A DNA stretch of 9,052 bases, from positions 1 to 9,052 of the forward strand of contig JAVBNC010000021.1 in assembly GCA_031551765.1 (NCBI GenBank). The letters are read 5' to 3'. Source of the stretch: JAVBNC01 sp031551765 (GTDB lineage Bacteria; Desulfobacterota; Desulfovibrionia; Desulfovibrionales; Desulfovibrionaceae). The translations under genes and the position numbers were made by a program. Shown here in pieces: positions 1-5,728 of this stretch. The notes under the pieces were generated by a model. That model was not told the origin of the DNA and did no database searches. It saw only the letters and a list, made by a program, of their open reading frames with translations. The stretch's first letter is position 1. Each line of letters starts with the position of its first letter.

Positions 1-26
1 TTCGCAATGGTATCCACCGTCAGCAT
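1..26 (-). CDS. istA: IstA transposase, N-terminal 8 residues (partial)
   Basis: Only the start of the gene is in view. The minus strand reads ATG at 26-24 and gives M-L-T-V-D-T-I-A before the edge. IS21-family IstA transposases commonly begin MLTVD followed by a helix-turn-helix. A purine-rich GGGGAGG lies about 11 bases upstream of the ATG as a ribosome binding site, with a second AAGGAG run directly against the ATG. The flanking repeats at 78-93 and 112-127 support the family. Eight residues alone would not be enough; the call rests on the combination. IstA is the DDE transposase that works with the IstB ATPase, which is not in view. Confidence 0.6.
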
Positions 27-137
27 CTCCTTCGATTCCTCCCCGGCGCTACCGCGCCTCGGGAAGGGTTTGCCTGGGTGGGTCATTTTTGCAAGCCGAT
101 TACCCCTTAAAGTGGGTCACTTTTGCATGCTGTTGCA
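1..137 (-). mobile_element. End of an IS21-family insertion sequence (partial)
   Basis: This is the istA-proximal end of an IS21-type element that continues past the left edge. Two near-identical 16-bp direct repeats, GTGGGTCATTTTTGCA (78-93) and GTGGGTCACTTTTGCA (112-127), differ at one base and lie 34 bp apart. Repeated short motifs in the termini are typical of IS21-family ends, where IstA binds. Inside them, on the minus strand, an istA-like start is found. Beyond position ~137 the sequence becomes relaxase coding sequence. The exact tip is uncertain: it could be at 127 (outer repeat ending in GCA) or at 137 (TGTTGCA). The other end and any target duplication are outside the window. Confidence 0.7.
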
Positions 138-799
138 CAGGGCTTGCCCGCTATGGCATGGAGACAAAGCCCCACGGCAGCGGCCTGGTCGTGGCCGACC
201 GCCATAACCAGCGCCATACCGTAAAGGCCAGCGCGGTAGACAGGGGGCTGTCGCTAAAGAAACTGGCGGAAAAATTGGGGCCGTATCTTCCGGCGCGGGG
301 CTTGGAAAAGGTGACGGAACAAAGCCGCTATCAGCATACCCCTTTGCACCGGACACCGGAGCGCGGCGCTTTGTACGCGGAATACCAACAGGGCATTGAA
401 AAACGGAAAACCGGGCTGGCGACGGTCAAGGAGCAGGAAGACGCGGCGCTTGCGGCCATCAGGGAAAAATGGGCGGCCAAGCGCCGGGAACTGGAACGGC
501 TGAACATAGCCAAAAAGAACCGCCGTAATCTGCTGCAACTGGCACGGAAGCATGAGGCCGAGGAAACGGCCAGGGCGAAACTGCGGTTTCAATCTCCCCG
601 TGAGGCCATACGCGGGGAAATTCCCTTTTCGTCATGGAACGGCTTTCTGCAATATAAGGCCGGTCAGGGCAATGAAACGGCTCTGGCTATTTTGCGTTCC
701 ACACATGAGATCGTACTAGGTCGCGGAAAAAAGAGACAGCTGTCGCCAGTTGCGCAAAGGATATGTAGAGCGGGAATTTTATGTAATGAAAAAATATAG
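138..799 (+). pseudogene. 3' remnant of a TraI/MobA-type conjugative relaxase, disrupted by the IS21 element
   Basis: The frame open from the IS tip to the stop at 797-799 resembles the C-terminal half of P-type TraI/MobA relaxases. It begins L-A-R-Y-G-M-E-T-K-P-H-G-S-G-L-V-V. It then has the K-A-S-x-V-D-R-G-L-S segment followed by a 'L-x-x-x-L-G-P-Y' stretch, a long charged, Lys/Arg/Glu-rich coiled-coil-like middle (roughly 370-600), and a W-N-G-F-L-Q-Y-K-A-G-Q-G-N-E-T-A-L-A-I-L-R-S block (~634-700) typical of the family. The catalytic N-terminal part with the Tyr and three-His motifs is absent, cut off by the insertion sequence. After position ~701 the translation no longer looks like a relaxase, so the 3' end also seems replaced. 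No start codon with a ribosome binding site precedes it; the ATG at 89 lies inside the IS end. Family recognition is from memory of the motif pattern. It is almost certainly non-functional. Confidence 0.65.
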
Positions 800-856
800 A
801 GCATGCTATTGCAGAATTTACAGAATTTTTACACGGCGCACATAGTTTTTTACTTC

Positions 857-885
857 TCATTACGTTAGTGAATGAATTGTATAGT
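857..885 (+). promoter_or_regulatory. Possible promoter for the selenoprotein gene (weak)
   Basis: The 214-bp spacer 800-1013 is AT-rich at its left part. TATAGT at 880-885 matches the -10 consensus at five of six positions, but no good -35 box lies 16-18 bases upstream. A pair of 8-base complementary arms, TTTTCCGG (921-928) and CCGGAAAA (973-980), lies in the leader and could fold over a 44-base loop. Nothing else, such as a recognisable riboswitch, is evident in the spacer. Confidence 0.22.
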
Positions 886-1013
886 GAATATTTTTCCCAC
901 CTGCACGCAGCATAAAGTTATTTTCCGGCTTTCACAGGGCGGAATTGCTTTCCAACTCAGTGCTACAGCCTTCCGGAAAAACTGGGAGGGTAACGTAAAC
1001 AGGAGGACTTGCT

Positions 1014-2834
1014 GTGACTGCCTTCAGAAAGATATTTTTCTCAGTGCTAGCAGCCGCGTTGCTGATTCCTGCGTTATCGGCGCGTCCGGCGGCGGCCGTG
1101 GAACTCAAGGTCTACGACCCGAGGGCCGAACTCTGGTCGCCCGTTTCAAAACCCATTCAGGCCAGGCTGTCCACTCTGGACGGCAAGAAAATCGCCATTA
1201 TCAACAACACCAAGCCCGGCGCGGACTATATCCGCCCCTACGTGGAGAAGGTCCTCAAAGAAAAATTCCCGAAGGCGGAGATCAAGGAATTTGTCATTTC
1301 GTACAACGCCTACCCCAAGAAAAACGAAGATCTTAAAGCGGTAGCGGCGTGGGCCGACGGTGTAGTCGGCCTGCTGGGCGACTGAGGGTCCTGCACATCA
1401 AAAACCACGCGTGACGTGGCCCACTTTGATTTGAACGGGATTCCCGGCGTTATGCTTACCACTCTGTCTTTCCCGAGCGACGCGGCCGCGGCGACGGCGT
1501 CCGTGGGGCTGCCCGACCTGCCCATCGTCTCGCTGTCCATTCCCACCACCGCGGGCAAGGACCCGGCCGAGCTGGAGAAAGTGGCCCGCGAAGTGCAGCA
1601 GAAGCTTATTGACGGGCTGACCAAAATGCCCGCCAACCCCAAGGTTAAGAGCGTCACCAAGGAAAAGCCCGCAGCCAGGGCCAAACTGCTCTCCTTCAAG
1701 GGCGCGACGCTTGATGACGCGGAAAACGCCATGGAGCAGTTCTTCCTGGCCAACCGCATGACCGACGGGTTCCCCCTGGTTCCTCCCACTGAAAAGCGCG
1801 TCAAGGAAATGATCGCCGCCAGCGGCCTGCCCGCCGACAAGCAGATCGGGATCATGGACCCGCGCAAGGGCGTGGCCACGGTGGAAATACTGGCCATCAA
1901 CGCGGTTATGGCCGGATGCCGCCCCGCCTATATGCCGGTGCTTGTGGCCGTGGCCCAGGGCATGGCCGACCCGGATTTCGACCTACACGGCTGCATGGCC
2001 ACCACCGGGCTGAACGCGCCGCTGATCATCGTCAGCGGACCCATCATAGAGCAACTGAACCTCAACTACAGCTACAGCACGGCCGGTCCGGGCTGGCGCG
2101 CCAACAGCACCATCGGGCGGGCTTCGCGTCTGTTCATCATCAATATTTCCCAGGCCTGGCCGGGAATCAACGATATGAAAGACGTGGGCAACCCCGCGAA
2201 ATTCGGCATTGTCATCGCCGAAAACGCGAAGCAGACCCCGCAGGGCTGGGGATCGTTGCGCGAGCGCCAGGGCTTTTCCAAAGACGTGAGCACCATCAGT
2301 CTGTTCGCGTCGCAGTCGTACCGCCAGGTGCACGATTCGCAGAAGTATCTTGTGCCCACGGTACCGTATAAAAATATCGTGGATCCTATGATCGCCCGGA
2401 CCTTCGCCACGTCGCTTAATGCAGGCGTGGAGCAGTGGGGCGAGGATCTGCTGCTTGTCTTCAGCCCGGTCATGGCGAACAACCTGGCCAAAATGGGGTA
2501 CACTCCGCAGAAAATCCAGGAAGAGCTGTACAAGGAAGCGCGCGTGCCGAGAAAGCTGTTCGGGCCGCGCCCCCTGGGAGCCATGGGTGAGGCCAGCGGC
2601 GTGCCCAAATGGATTGACGAAGCCAAGGATGATGAGCTTGTGCCCGTCGTGCCTTCCCCTGAAGACTTCCGTATCGTGGTGGCGGGCGGAACCGGCGGCG
2701 GCGCCAGCTTTGCCGTGGACCGCTGGGGTTTCGGCAATTCCAAGTTCGTGACCAAAGAGATAAAGCTGCCGGCGGCTTGGCCGCAGCTGGTGAAAGACGC
2801 GGAAAAGTGGAGCACGCCCATTGTTGTGCGGTAA
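1014..2834 (+). CDS. UGSC-family selenoprotein, secreted, with in-frame TGA decoded as selenocysteine
   Basis: This is one 606-residue protein read through the TGA at 1383-1385 (residue 124). It starts at GTG 1014, placed by AGGAGG at 1001-1006. A Sec signal peptide occupies residues 1-28 (hydrophobic core VLAAALLIPAL, cleavage after A-A-A), so the mature protein is periplasmic. Residues ~40-210 form the UGSC domain: I-A-I-I-N-N-T-K-P-G-A-D, then A-D-G-V-V-G-L-L-G-D-U-G-S-C-T-S, G-I-P-G-V and G-L-P-D-L-P. Here U124 and C127 would be the redox pair. Residues ~230-600 form a second conserved region with A-T-V-E-I-L-A-I-N-A-V-M-A-G-C-R-P (Cys302), H-G-C-M (Cys327) and G-P-G-W-R-A-N (358-364). 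Downstream frame, codon use and length continue seamlessly across the TGA, and a SECIS-like hairpin follows it. The GTG at 1416 has no ribosome binding site, so a separate downstream gene is unlikely. The family name UGSC (seleno)protein is established; substrate and reaction are unknown. A thiol/selenol oxidoreductase role is inferred. Confidence 0.9.
1383..1385 (+). other. Selenocysteine codon (TGA)
   Basis: The in-frame TGA is the only stop between the GTG at 1014 and the TAA at 2832-2834. It is followed by GGG TCC TGC, so the protein reads Gly-Asp-Sec-Gly-Ser-Cys-Thr-Ser. In UGSC-family proteins without selenocysteine this position is Cys (C-G-S-C). The position is therefore exactly where a recoded TGA is expected, and a random nonsense mutation would not be expected to land there. 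Confidence 0.9.
1395..1430 (+). promoter_or_regulatory. SECIS-like hairpin downstream of the TGA
   Basis: An inner stem pairs CCACG (1405-1409) with CGTGG (1415-1419) around the 5-base loop CGTGA, which contains the exposed G-T (GU in RNA) typical of bacterial SECIS loops. An outer stem pairs ATCAAA (1397-1402) with TTTGAT (1425-1430), separated from the inner stem by an asymmetric internal loop (AA on one side, CCCAC on the other). The apical loop starts 24 bases after the TGA, within the distance at which SelB-binding hairpins act in bacterial mRNAs. The element lies within coding sequence, as bacterial SECIS elements do. Pairing was done by eye and no folding energy was computed. Confidence 0.65.
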
Positions 2835-2886
2835 TAGACCCTATGCCGCATTGTGAGGCGGAAAGCGCTTCATAGCTTCGGTTCCT

Positions 2887-2924
2887 GTTGGAAGGTGGAT
2901 GGGAACATTCACCTTCCAACTTTT
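2887..2924 (+). terminator. Intrinsic terminator after the selenoprotein gene
   Basis: GTTGGAAGGTG (2887-2897) pairs perfectly with CACCTTCCAAC (2910-2920). The stem can extend to 14 pairs, including one G-T, closing a GGGAAC loop (2901-2906). TTTT follows at 2921-2924. It lies 52 bases after the stop codon at 2834 and 60 bases before the rhodanese start, so it most likely separates the two transcription units. The U-tract is short. Confidence 0.75.
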
Positions 2925-2983
2925 ACTGCTTTGCTGAAATGGCGTGCAATAAAGAGTTGAATGTAAAATAACGGGGTTTTGCC

Positions 2984-3388
2984 ATGCTGAAAAAAGTGCT
3001 GCTTGCCGCCATACTGTTCCTTGGCGTATTTGCGTCCACATCTTTCGCCGCTTTCCCGGAAATTCCGAGAATAACGAACGAAGAATTGAAAAAAATGATT
3101 GAAGCGAAAGAAAAAGTGGCTGTTTTGGATACCCAGCCGAAAGCGGTATATGACAGCGGCCATATTAAGGGGGCCATCTCCTTTCCCTGGAAAGAGGAAT
3201 TTTCTCGGGACGATGTGGCCAAACTGCCCAGGGACAGGCTGATAGTGACCTACTGCGACTGCGGGCCGGGCGAATCGGACAGTGCGTTTGTCGCTGACCA
3301 GCTCATCAAGCTGGGGTTCACCAATGTGAAGGTTTTGGGAGAGCCCGGCATCAATGGTTGGAAAAAAGCCGGCTATCCCATGGAATAA
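2984..3388 (+). CDS. Secreted single-domain rhodanese-like protein
   Basis: This 134-residue protein is the size of a single rhodanese domain plus a signal peptide. Residues 1-22 are a Sec signal peptide (MLKKVLLAAILFLGVFASTSFA, cleavage after SFA). The rhodanese signature follows: V-A-V-L-D-T (46-51), Y-D-S-G-H-I-K-G-A-I-S-F-P (56-68), and the active-site strand I-V-T-Y-C-D-C-G-P-G-E-S-D-S (~87-100). Cys93 is the likely persulfide-forming cysteine and Cys91 is a possible partner. The loop is one residue longer than the related Y-C-x-C-P-x-E form and lacks the basic residue of classical thiosulfate sulfurtransferases, so the substrate is uncertain. The C-terminal G-I-N-G-W-K-K-A-G-Y-P is typical. 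The start is ATG 2984 with GGGG (2973-2976) seven bases upstream. It lies between a terminator and the TauE/SafE gene, and a role in periplasmic sulfane-sulfur (or selenium) handling is inferred. Confidence 0.88.
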   Translation: MLKKVLLAAILFLGVFASTSFAAFPEIPRITNEELKKMIEAKEKVAVLDTQPKAVYDSGHIKGAISFPWKEEFSRDDVAKLPRDRLIVTYCDCGPGESDSAFVADQLIKLGFTNVKVLGEPGINGWKKAGYPME

Positions 3389-3441
3389 GGATAGTCGCGG
3401 CTGTCGGACGGCACGCCCTGCGGCGAAACTCCCCCTGCGCG

Positions 3442-3482
3442 GGGCAAAGGCCGTTTCCCCCTCGCGGAAACGGCCTTTGCCC
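3442..3482. repeat. 17-bp perfect inverted repeat between rhodanese and transporter genes
   Basis: The arms GGGCAAAGGCCGTTTCC (3442-3458) and GGAAACGGCCTTTGCCC (3466-3482) are perfectly complementary around the 7-base loop CCCTCGC. There is no run of T after either arm, so it is not a standard intrinsic terminator. It could be an RNA stability or processing hairpin or a factor-dependent terminator for the rhodanese mRNA. Further on, GCCG (3513-3516) and CGGC (3534-3537), followed by a run of T from 3540, give only a weak terminator candidate. The rest of the 221-bp spacer shows nothing else recognisable. Confidence 0.7.
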
Positions 3483-3609
3483 TGTGTGCAAGGGGCATGG
3501 GGTGCCTCCCGGAGCCGTATTTCCCCCTCCGAGCGGCATTTTTTTCAGTGCGCCGGAAGGCGTTGCGGGGTAGGGTGGTGCCGAAAACGCGCGGAGCGGA
3601 GAATAAATC

Positions 3610-4374
3610 ATGCTGACAGCCCTGGGCGTGGCCCTGTGTGGGATGGTGGTGGGCCTTCTGGTGGGCATCACCGGCATAGGCGGTATACTCATTCCCCCGT
3701 TCATGATCGTGCTGCTGGGCCTGGACACCCACCTGGCCATGGGCACCAGCATGGCCAGCTTTCTGCCGTCCTGCATGTTCGCCCTTTGGGAACACTGCAG
3801 GCGCGGCAGCATAGACTGGTCCGCCGCCGTGCCCATGGCCGCCGCTGGATTTGTCTGCGTGTTCATAGGCACGGAACTGAAGGCTCTTTCCCCGGGCGAG
3901 ATCCTGAACATTCTGCTGGCGGTGCTGGTTATTCTGGTCGGCGGCATGACCTTTCGGCCGCTTGCCGTCCGGACGGCGGAAAAGGGCCGGACGGCCTGGC
4001 TTTCAGCGGCTGGGTTGCGGCTGGCGCTGCTGGGCGGGGCCGTGGGCGTGGTTTCCGGGCTCACCGGCGCTGGCGGTCCCGTGTTGACCATACCGGTCAT
4101 GATCACCATGGGCTATTCGCCGCTGGCGGCCATCGCTTCCGGCATGCTGTACGCGGCGGCGGTCAGCGTGGCGGGCACCGTGGGCAACGCGCTGCACGGG
4201 GCCGTGGATTTCCCCCTGGCCGGGCTTTGCGCGCTGGGTCAGATCGTCGGCGTGTGGCTGGCCTTTATCGTGGTGCGCTTTCTCAGCGCCGCCATGCTCA
4301 AAAACCTGGTCGGCTGCGTGTGCGTGGCCACGGGCCTGGGTATTTTGCTGAAAACTCTTTGGCCCTGGTTGTAG
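3610..4374 (+). CDS. TauE/SafE (DUF81) family membrane transporter
   Basis: This 254-residue integral membrane protein has about eight hydrophobic segments, the usual size for the TauE/SafE family. It shows the two internally repeated glycine-rich half-signatures of that family: G-I-T-G-I-G-G (19-25, followed by I-L-I-P-P) near the start and G-L-T-G-A-G-G (150-156, followed by P-V-L-T-I-P) in the second half. Each is followed by a G/S-rich segment (A-M-G-T-S-M-A-S-F; A-I-A-S-G-M-L). Members are proposed exporters of sulfite, sulfoacetate or other organosulfonates, but many are functionally uncharacterised. The start is ATG 3610 with GGAG about 9 bases upstream. The rhodanese gene lies upstream on the same strand, separated by 221 bp. 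The pairing suggests a sulfur compound as substrate, which is inference. Confidence 0.87.
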   Translation: MLTALGVALCGMVVGLLVGITGIGGILIPPFMIVLLGLDTHLAMGTSMASFLPSCMFALWEHCRRGSIDWSAAVPMAAAGFVCVFIGTELKALSPGEILNILLAVLVILVGGMTFRPLAVRTAEKGRTAWLSAAGLRLALLGGAVGVVSGLTGAGGPVLTIPVMITMGYSPLAAIASGMLYAAAVSVAGTVGNALHGAVDFPLAGLCALGQIVGVWLAFIVVRFLSAAMLKNLVGCVCVATGLGILLKTLWPWL

Positions 4375-4389
4375 CAGCTTACAGCGTCC

Positions 4390-4746
4390 TCACCATTCCT
4401 TGAAAATGACCACCGTGGCCGCGATGATCAGCGCGAAACCCAGCAGGTAGTTCCATTTGAACGGTTCCCCCAGGTACAGGGTGGAAAAGAGCATGAAAAC
4501 GCTCAGGGAGAGCACTTCCTGAATGGTTTTCAGCTCCGTGGCGCTGAAATACCCGTAGCCGTAGCGGTTGGCGGGCACCTGCAGGCAGTACTCGAAAAAC
4601 GCGATGCCCCAGCTGACCAGAATGACCAGCAAGAGTGAGGCGGAGCGGTACCTGAGGTGCCCGTACCAGGCCACGGTCATGAACAGGTTGGAGCAGAGCA
4701 GCAGGCCGACCGTGGTCAGCCCCGGCACGGAAAGAAAAGCGGACAT
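4390..4746 (-). CDS. Small four-helix membrane protein, DUF486 / DMT-like
   Basis: This 118-residue protein has four predicted membrane segments and the DUF486 pattern. An N-terminal helix ends in F-M-T-V-A-W-Y-G-H-L. A second helix (L-L-L-V-I-L-V-S-W-G-I-A-F-F-E-Y) is followed by a Q-V-P-A-N-R-Y-G-Y loop. Then come F-S-A-x-E-L-K-T-I-Q-E and two further helices (…L-G-E-P-F-K-W-N-Y-L-L-G-F; A-L-I-I-A-A-T-V-V-I-F). This is half the size of full drug/metabolite (DMT) transporters and is expected to act as a dimer; the substrate is unknown. The start is ATG at 4746, chosen over an in-frame start 20 codons upstream because GAGGGT lies four bases before it on the minus strand and the extra residues are not family-like. 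Its stop is 15 bp from the TauE/SafE stop; the two genes converge with no obvious terminator between them. Confidence 0.83.
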   Translation of the reverse strand: MSAFLSVPGLTTVGLLLCSNLFMTVAWYGHLRYRSASLLLVILVSWGIAFFEYCLQVPANRYGYGYFSATELKTIQEVLSLSVFMLFSTLYLGEPFKWNYLLGFALIIAATVVIFKEW

Positions 4747-4885
4747 GCGTACCCTCGCGGCAAAAGAATATGCCGCTCTGGTATGCCTCCCCCGCGTCCC
4801 GGTCAAGAGGGAAGCCCCTTGCGGAATTTTGAAAAGCCCCTAGTTGTTCTGGTGCCTCCGGGCATTTTCACGTAAGGACGGAGCC

Positions 4886-5596
4886 ATGAAACGCCGCCTT
4901 TTCTTTTTCCGCCTTGCGCTGCTCGCGCTTTTGTGCGCCGCGCGGCCCGCTTTGGCCGCGCAGCCCGCTGAGGTCACGCGGGTGGAGGGCCCCTTCCTTT
5001 TCGGGATGCGGCCCACGGTGGGCATTGCGCTTTCCCGGCCGGAGGCGGCGGGGCTGTTCCCGCAGTGGCGGGACGTGCTGGCCCGGCACGCGGCGGACGA
5101 CGGCCTGGACCCCAGGCGCTCGCCCATGCCGGAACCCGTGCTCAAACAGTGGCGCGCCCTTCTGGAGTGGTACCCTTCCATGGAACCGGCGGAAAAGCTG
5201 CGCGCCATCAGCGCGTTTTTTAGCAGCTGGCCGGGAAAAAGCGACATGGAGCTTTATGGCCAGGAGGAATACTGGGCCACCCCGGCGGAGTTCATCCGCC
5301 ACGGCGGCGGCGATTGCGAAGACTACGCCATTGCCAAGTATTTCGCCCTGCGCATGCTCGGCTGGCCCACCAAGGACATGTGGCTGGTGCTGGTCAGCGA
5401 TACCAAACGCCAGGCGGCCCATGCCGTGCTGGCCGTACGCCTGGGCAAGACCGTCTTTGTTCTGGACAATCTGAGCCGCCCCAAAGACCTGATCATGCCG
5501 CACGACCGTTACGGCAAGCAGTACATTCCCCGCTTTGCCCTTAACGAGGACGGGCTTTGGGCCTACCTGCAAAAGGAAACCGCGAAAAAAAAGTAG
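4886..5596 (+). CDS. LapG-like periplasmic transglutaminase-fold cysteine protease (BTLCP family)
   Basis: This 236-residue protein starts at ATG 4886 with GGAG at 4880-4883; an upstream in-frame start at 4844 would hide the signal peptide. Residues 1-24 are a Sec signal peptide (KRRLFFF then LALLALL, cleavage after A-L-A). The bacterial transglutaminase-like cysteine proteinase signature is present: W-A-T-P-A-E-F-I-R-H-G-G-G-D-C-E-D-Y-A with Cys144, A-A-H-A-V-L-A-V with His179, and V-L-D-N-L with Asp194, giving a full catalytic triad. In LapG systems this periplasmic enzyme cuts the N-terminal region of a large surface adhesin and is held back by the c-di-GMP receptor LapD. Neither a LapD (GGDEF/EAL) nor an adhesin gene is in this window, so the LapG role is inferred from family alone. 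It diverges from the DUF486 gene with a 139-bp spacer. Confidence 0.85.
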   Translation: MKRRLFFFRLALLALLCAARPALAAQPAEVTRVEGPFLFGMRPTVGIALSRPEAAGLFPQWRDVLARHAADDGLDPRRSPMPEPVLKQWRALLEWYPSMEPAEKLRAISAFFSSWPGKSDMELYGQEEYWATPAEFIRHGGGDCEDYAIAKYFALRMLGWPTKDMWLVLVSDTKRQAAHAVLAVRLGKTVFVLDNLSRPKDLIMPHDRYGKQYIPRFALNEDGLWAYLQKETAKKK

Positions 5597-5662
5597 CCGC
5601 CCCTTTGCGTGGCGGCCTCTTGGCAAAATAGTGGGCTTTTGGCATAGTTCACAAACCTGTGG

Positions 5663-5682
5663 CCGGGCTCTTCCGGTTTTTT
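5663..5682 (+). terminator. Weak terminator candidates after the protease gene
   Basis: CCGG (5663-5666) and CCGG (5673-5676), with a T6 run at 5677-5682, could form a short intrinsic terminator. Just after the stop codon, GCCGCC (5596-5601) and GGCGGC (5611-5616), followed by CTCTT, form another 6-bp stem. Both stems are short, but together they suggest the protease transcript ends in this 132-bp spacer. Confidence 0.3.
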
Positions 5683-5728
5683 GCTCCGGCTGTCATGCTG
5701 TAGCTTTCTCCCTCCACGGAGGACTTTC

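Noticed and set aside
78..127. Two 16-base repeats considered as part of a CRISPR array
   Set aside because: There are only two copies with an 18-base gap and one mismatch, and they lie next to an istA start. IS21 terminal repeats explain them.
872..1336. Plus-strand open frame of 154 codons overlapping the selenoprotein start in another frame
   Set aside because: It lacks a ribosome binding site, and the overlapping frame from 1014 has a signal peptide, AGGAGG and family motifs.
1383..2834. Reading the TGA as a nonsense mutation or gene boundary, with a separate gene starting at GTG 1416
   Set aside because: There is no ribosome binding site before 1416, the coding pattern is continuous through the TGA, and the TGA sits exactly at the Sec position of the UGSC motif with a SECIS-like hairpin after it.
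2072..2851. Minus-strand open frame of 259 codons opposite the selenoprotein gene
   Set aside because: It shows no domain pattern and no ribosome binding site, and it overlaps a strongly supported gene.
3351..4403. Long open frames on both strands overlapping the TauE/SafE gene
   Set aside because: They are Arg/His/Gly-rich shadows. Only the 3610-4374 frame has hydrophobic membrane segments and the repeated family signature.
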